A stretch of 64,000 nt of DNA from Flavobacteriales bacterium (lineage in GTDB: Bacteria; Bacteroidota; Bacteroidia; CAIKAF01): the NCBI GenBank assembly GCA_022402535.1, contig JAKRSD010000020.1, positions 154,907-218,906 on the forward strand, read 5' to 3'. A program made the translations under genes and the position numbers. This document shows positions 62,841-64,000 of the stretch, one piece after another. Below the pieces are notes generated by a model. It saw only the letters and a list, made by a program, of their open reading frames with translations. It made no database searches and had not been told where the DNA came from. Every line of letters begins with the position of its first letter. Within the stretch, counting starts at the first letter, position 1.

Positions 62841-63560
62841 ATGACCGAAACCTGTTCAGGGTTTGTTCTGAAAACATTTCCGTATTCTGAAAGCAGTCTG
62901 ATAGTTAAAGTGCTCTCAGATTCCTATGGAATAATCACCCTCATGGTAAGAGGTGCAAGAAAAAGGGGACGTTCCGGTTCAGGATTGGCTCTGTACAATT
63001 CCATGAGCCACATCACTTTTTCTATACACAAAAAAGAAAACCGGGACATGTTTTCTCCTTCATCCGTTTCGGCAGCTAAATTTTATCCTTCGCTGCATAC
63101 CGATTTTGCCAAAACGCAGATTTTGCTTTACATGGCCGAATCCATATACAAGTCTTCCTCTAAAGAACATCACGGGAATGAGTTATTTGTTTTTGTGGAG
63201 TCTGAAATGGATAAACTTGAAAAAACAAATCGGCTTCAACATTTTCCGCAACAATTCATATGCGGTTTGATACAGGTGTATGGAATTACTCCGCATGGCC
63301 AATATTCCGATGAAACACCCCAGTTCTCATTAAATGAGAGTACTTTTTTGCCTCCCTTTTCGCAAATACCGGCCGACAGGGTAGACGGCCCTGCCGCAAA
63401 ATATATTTCTGAATTATTTACGGAAGGAATCGAATTAACCGATTACGACGGAAATGTACGCCGTGAAACCCGCCGGAGATTAGAAGAATATCTGAGAATA
63501 CACCTCGACGCAAAGTTTAATCTTTTGTCAGGCGAAATATTGGAAATGGTGTTTAGCTAA
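62841..63560 (+). CDS. recO: DNA repair protein RecO
   Basis: 239 residues. N-terminal OB-fold (SGFVLKTFPYSESSLIVKVLSDSYGIITLMVRGARKRG) followed by the helical RecO C-terminal domain, with KFNLLSGEILEMVF at the end. RecO acts with RecR to load RecA in gap repair. It lies 11 nt downstream of porZ, so both are probably one transcript. The zinc finger of some RecO proteins is not evident. Confidence 0.88.
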   Translation: MTETCSGFVLKTFPYSESSLIVKVLSDSYGIITLMVRGARKRGRSGSGLALYNSMSHITFSIHKKENRDMFSPSSVSAAKFYPSLHTDFAKTQILLYMAESIYKSSSKEHHGNELFVFVESEMDKLEKTNRLQHFPQQFICGLIQVYGITPHGQYSDETPQFSLNESTFLPPFSQIPADRVDGPAAKYISELFTEGIELTDYDGNVRRETRRRLEEYLRIHLDAKFNLLSGEILEMVFS

Positions 63561-63566
63561 GTAATC

Positions 63567-64000
63567 TTAGAATCGGCTCACAATGTGCTTGACGGATTGA
63601 ATATATGAACCGGGGAATAAATTGACGTGAACCAGCAAAGGATATAGATTGCAAAGATCAAAGCGCTTTTCAAACCCGGGTTCAAGGGGGAATTCTTCTT
63701 GGTAAGCATCATAAAATTCAGGATCAAAACCGCCAAATAAGCGGCTCATGGCCAGATCCATTTCCCGGTTTCCGTAATAAACAGCCGGATCAAAAATGGC
63801 AGGATTTCCATCCAATGTGCACATAAAATTCCCTCCCCATAAGTCCCCATGAAGTAGGGATGGTTTTTCTTTCGGAAAAATATCGTCCAGCTTTGTATAA
63901 AGACTTTCAAACTTTTTCACCACTATACTGTCCGCTTTCCCGGAGTCAACGGCAATTTTCAGTTGTGGTTCAAGTCTATACTTGATGAAAAAATCGACCC
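63567..64000 (-). CDS. Fructosamine kinase family protein (5' part beyond the window)
   Basis: At least 144 residues; the gene runs off the right edge. The catalytic loop HGDLWGGNFM, the Mg2+-binding FDPAVYYGNREMD, and FPGSYIQSVKHIVSRF at the end are those of the fructosamine-3-kinase family (PF03881), which phosphorylates sugar adducts on amines for protein repair. The frame stays open from 63923 to 64000 with family-like sequence (DFFIKYRLEPQLKIA), so the GTG at 63923 is internal. Confidence 0.9.
   Translation of the reverse strand, partial: VDFFIKYRLEPQLKIAVDSGKADSIVVKKFESLYTKLDDIFPKEKPSLLHGDLWGGNFMCTLDGNPAIFDPAVYYGNREMDLAMSRLFGGFDPEFYDAYQEEFPLEPGFEKRFDLCNLYPLLVHVNLFPGSYIQSVKHIVSRF

Overview
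The window is chromosomal DNA of a gliding-type member of the Bacteroidota, probably near the Flavobacteriia or a related class. The evidence is gldB and gldC side by side, porZ (a type IX secretion, T9SS, component) next to recO, many secreted proteins ending in T9SS type A or type B sorting domains, promoters with the Bacteroidota -7 element TANNTTTG, and the almost complete absence of Shine-Dalgarno sequences. I see no rRNA, integrase, transposase, phage structural operon or CRISPR array. One tRNA gene (Arg, anticodon CCG) is present.

Layout. 1-430: four tandem copies of a 105-107 bp repeat. 538-9848: small membrane protein, rlmD with a methyltransferase, a zinc aminopeptidase, dacB, a T9SS type B cargo protein, gldBC, an outer-membrane barrel and a DCC thiol protein. 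9856-18936: CoA-binding protein, DUF4397 surface protein, lgt, an ACMSD-type decarboxylase, a PNGase F-like secreted amidase, pepP, an RRM RNA-binding protein and a DUF3817 membrane protein. 18938-23185: a 1234-residue SprB-repeat surface protein in an AT-rich block bounded by a perfect 25-bp direct repeat. 23260-31420: a minus-strand operon with an alpha/beta hydrolase, an MmcQ/YjbR protein, a sugar MFS transporter, a ROK kinase, a GH92 alpha-mannosidase, DUF4230 and an unknown exported protein. 31533-44447: OmpA/TPR lipoprotein, deoxynucleoside kinase without a normal start codon, small lipoproteins, a GNAT enzyme, a lamin-tail-domain cargo protein, an outer-membrane receptor, an EEP phosphatase or nuclease, an S74-chaperone cargo protein and a type B cargo protein. 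44448-45020: a gene-free stretch with a candidate small RNA. 45021-53987: rnc-fabF-acpP, a SlyD-like isomerase, a VWA protein, a choice-of-anchor L cargo protein, an SRPBCC protein, folK and a small barrel. 54151-64000: two GT-C glycosyltransferases, a DUF1295 protein, tRNA-Arg, porZ-recO and a fructosamine kinase cut by the window end.

How the parts fit. Lgt matures the lipoproteins (GldB and others). GldB/GldC serve gliding and PorZ serves T9SS, and about eight proteins here look like T9SS cargo, so much of the window builds the cell surface. A PNGase F-like protein, GH92 mannosidase, sugar importer and ROK kinase together suggest release and use of mannose from glycoproteins. The paired DUF2723 and GT39 enzymes may glycosylate exported proteins. 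The most unusual observations are the 25-bp repeat bracketing the adhesin block, the kinase whose P-loop lies upstream of every standard start codon, and the promoter-plus-terminator unit at 44594-44678.
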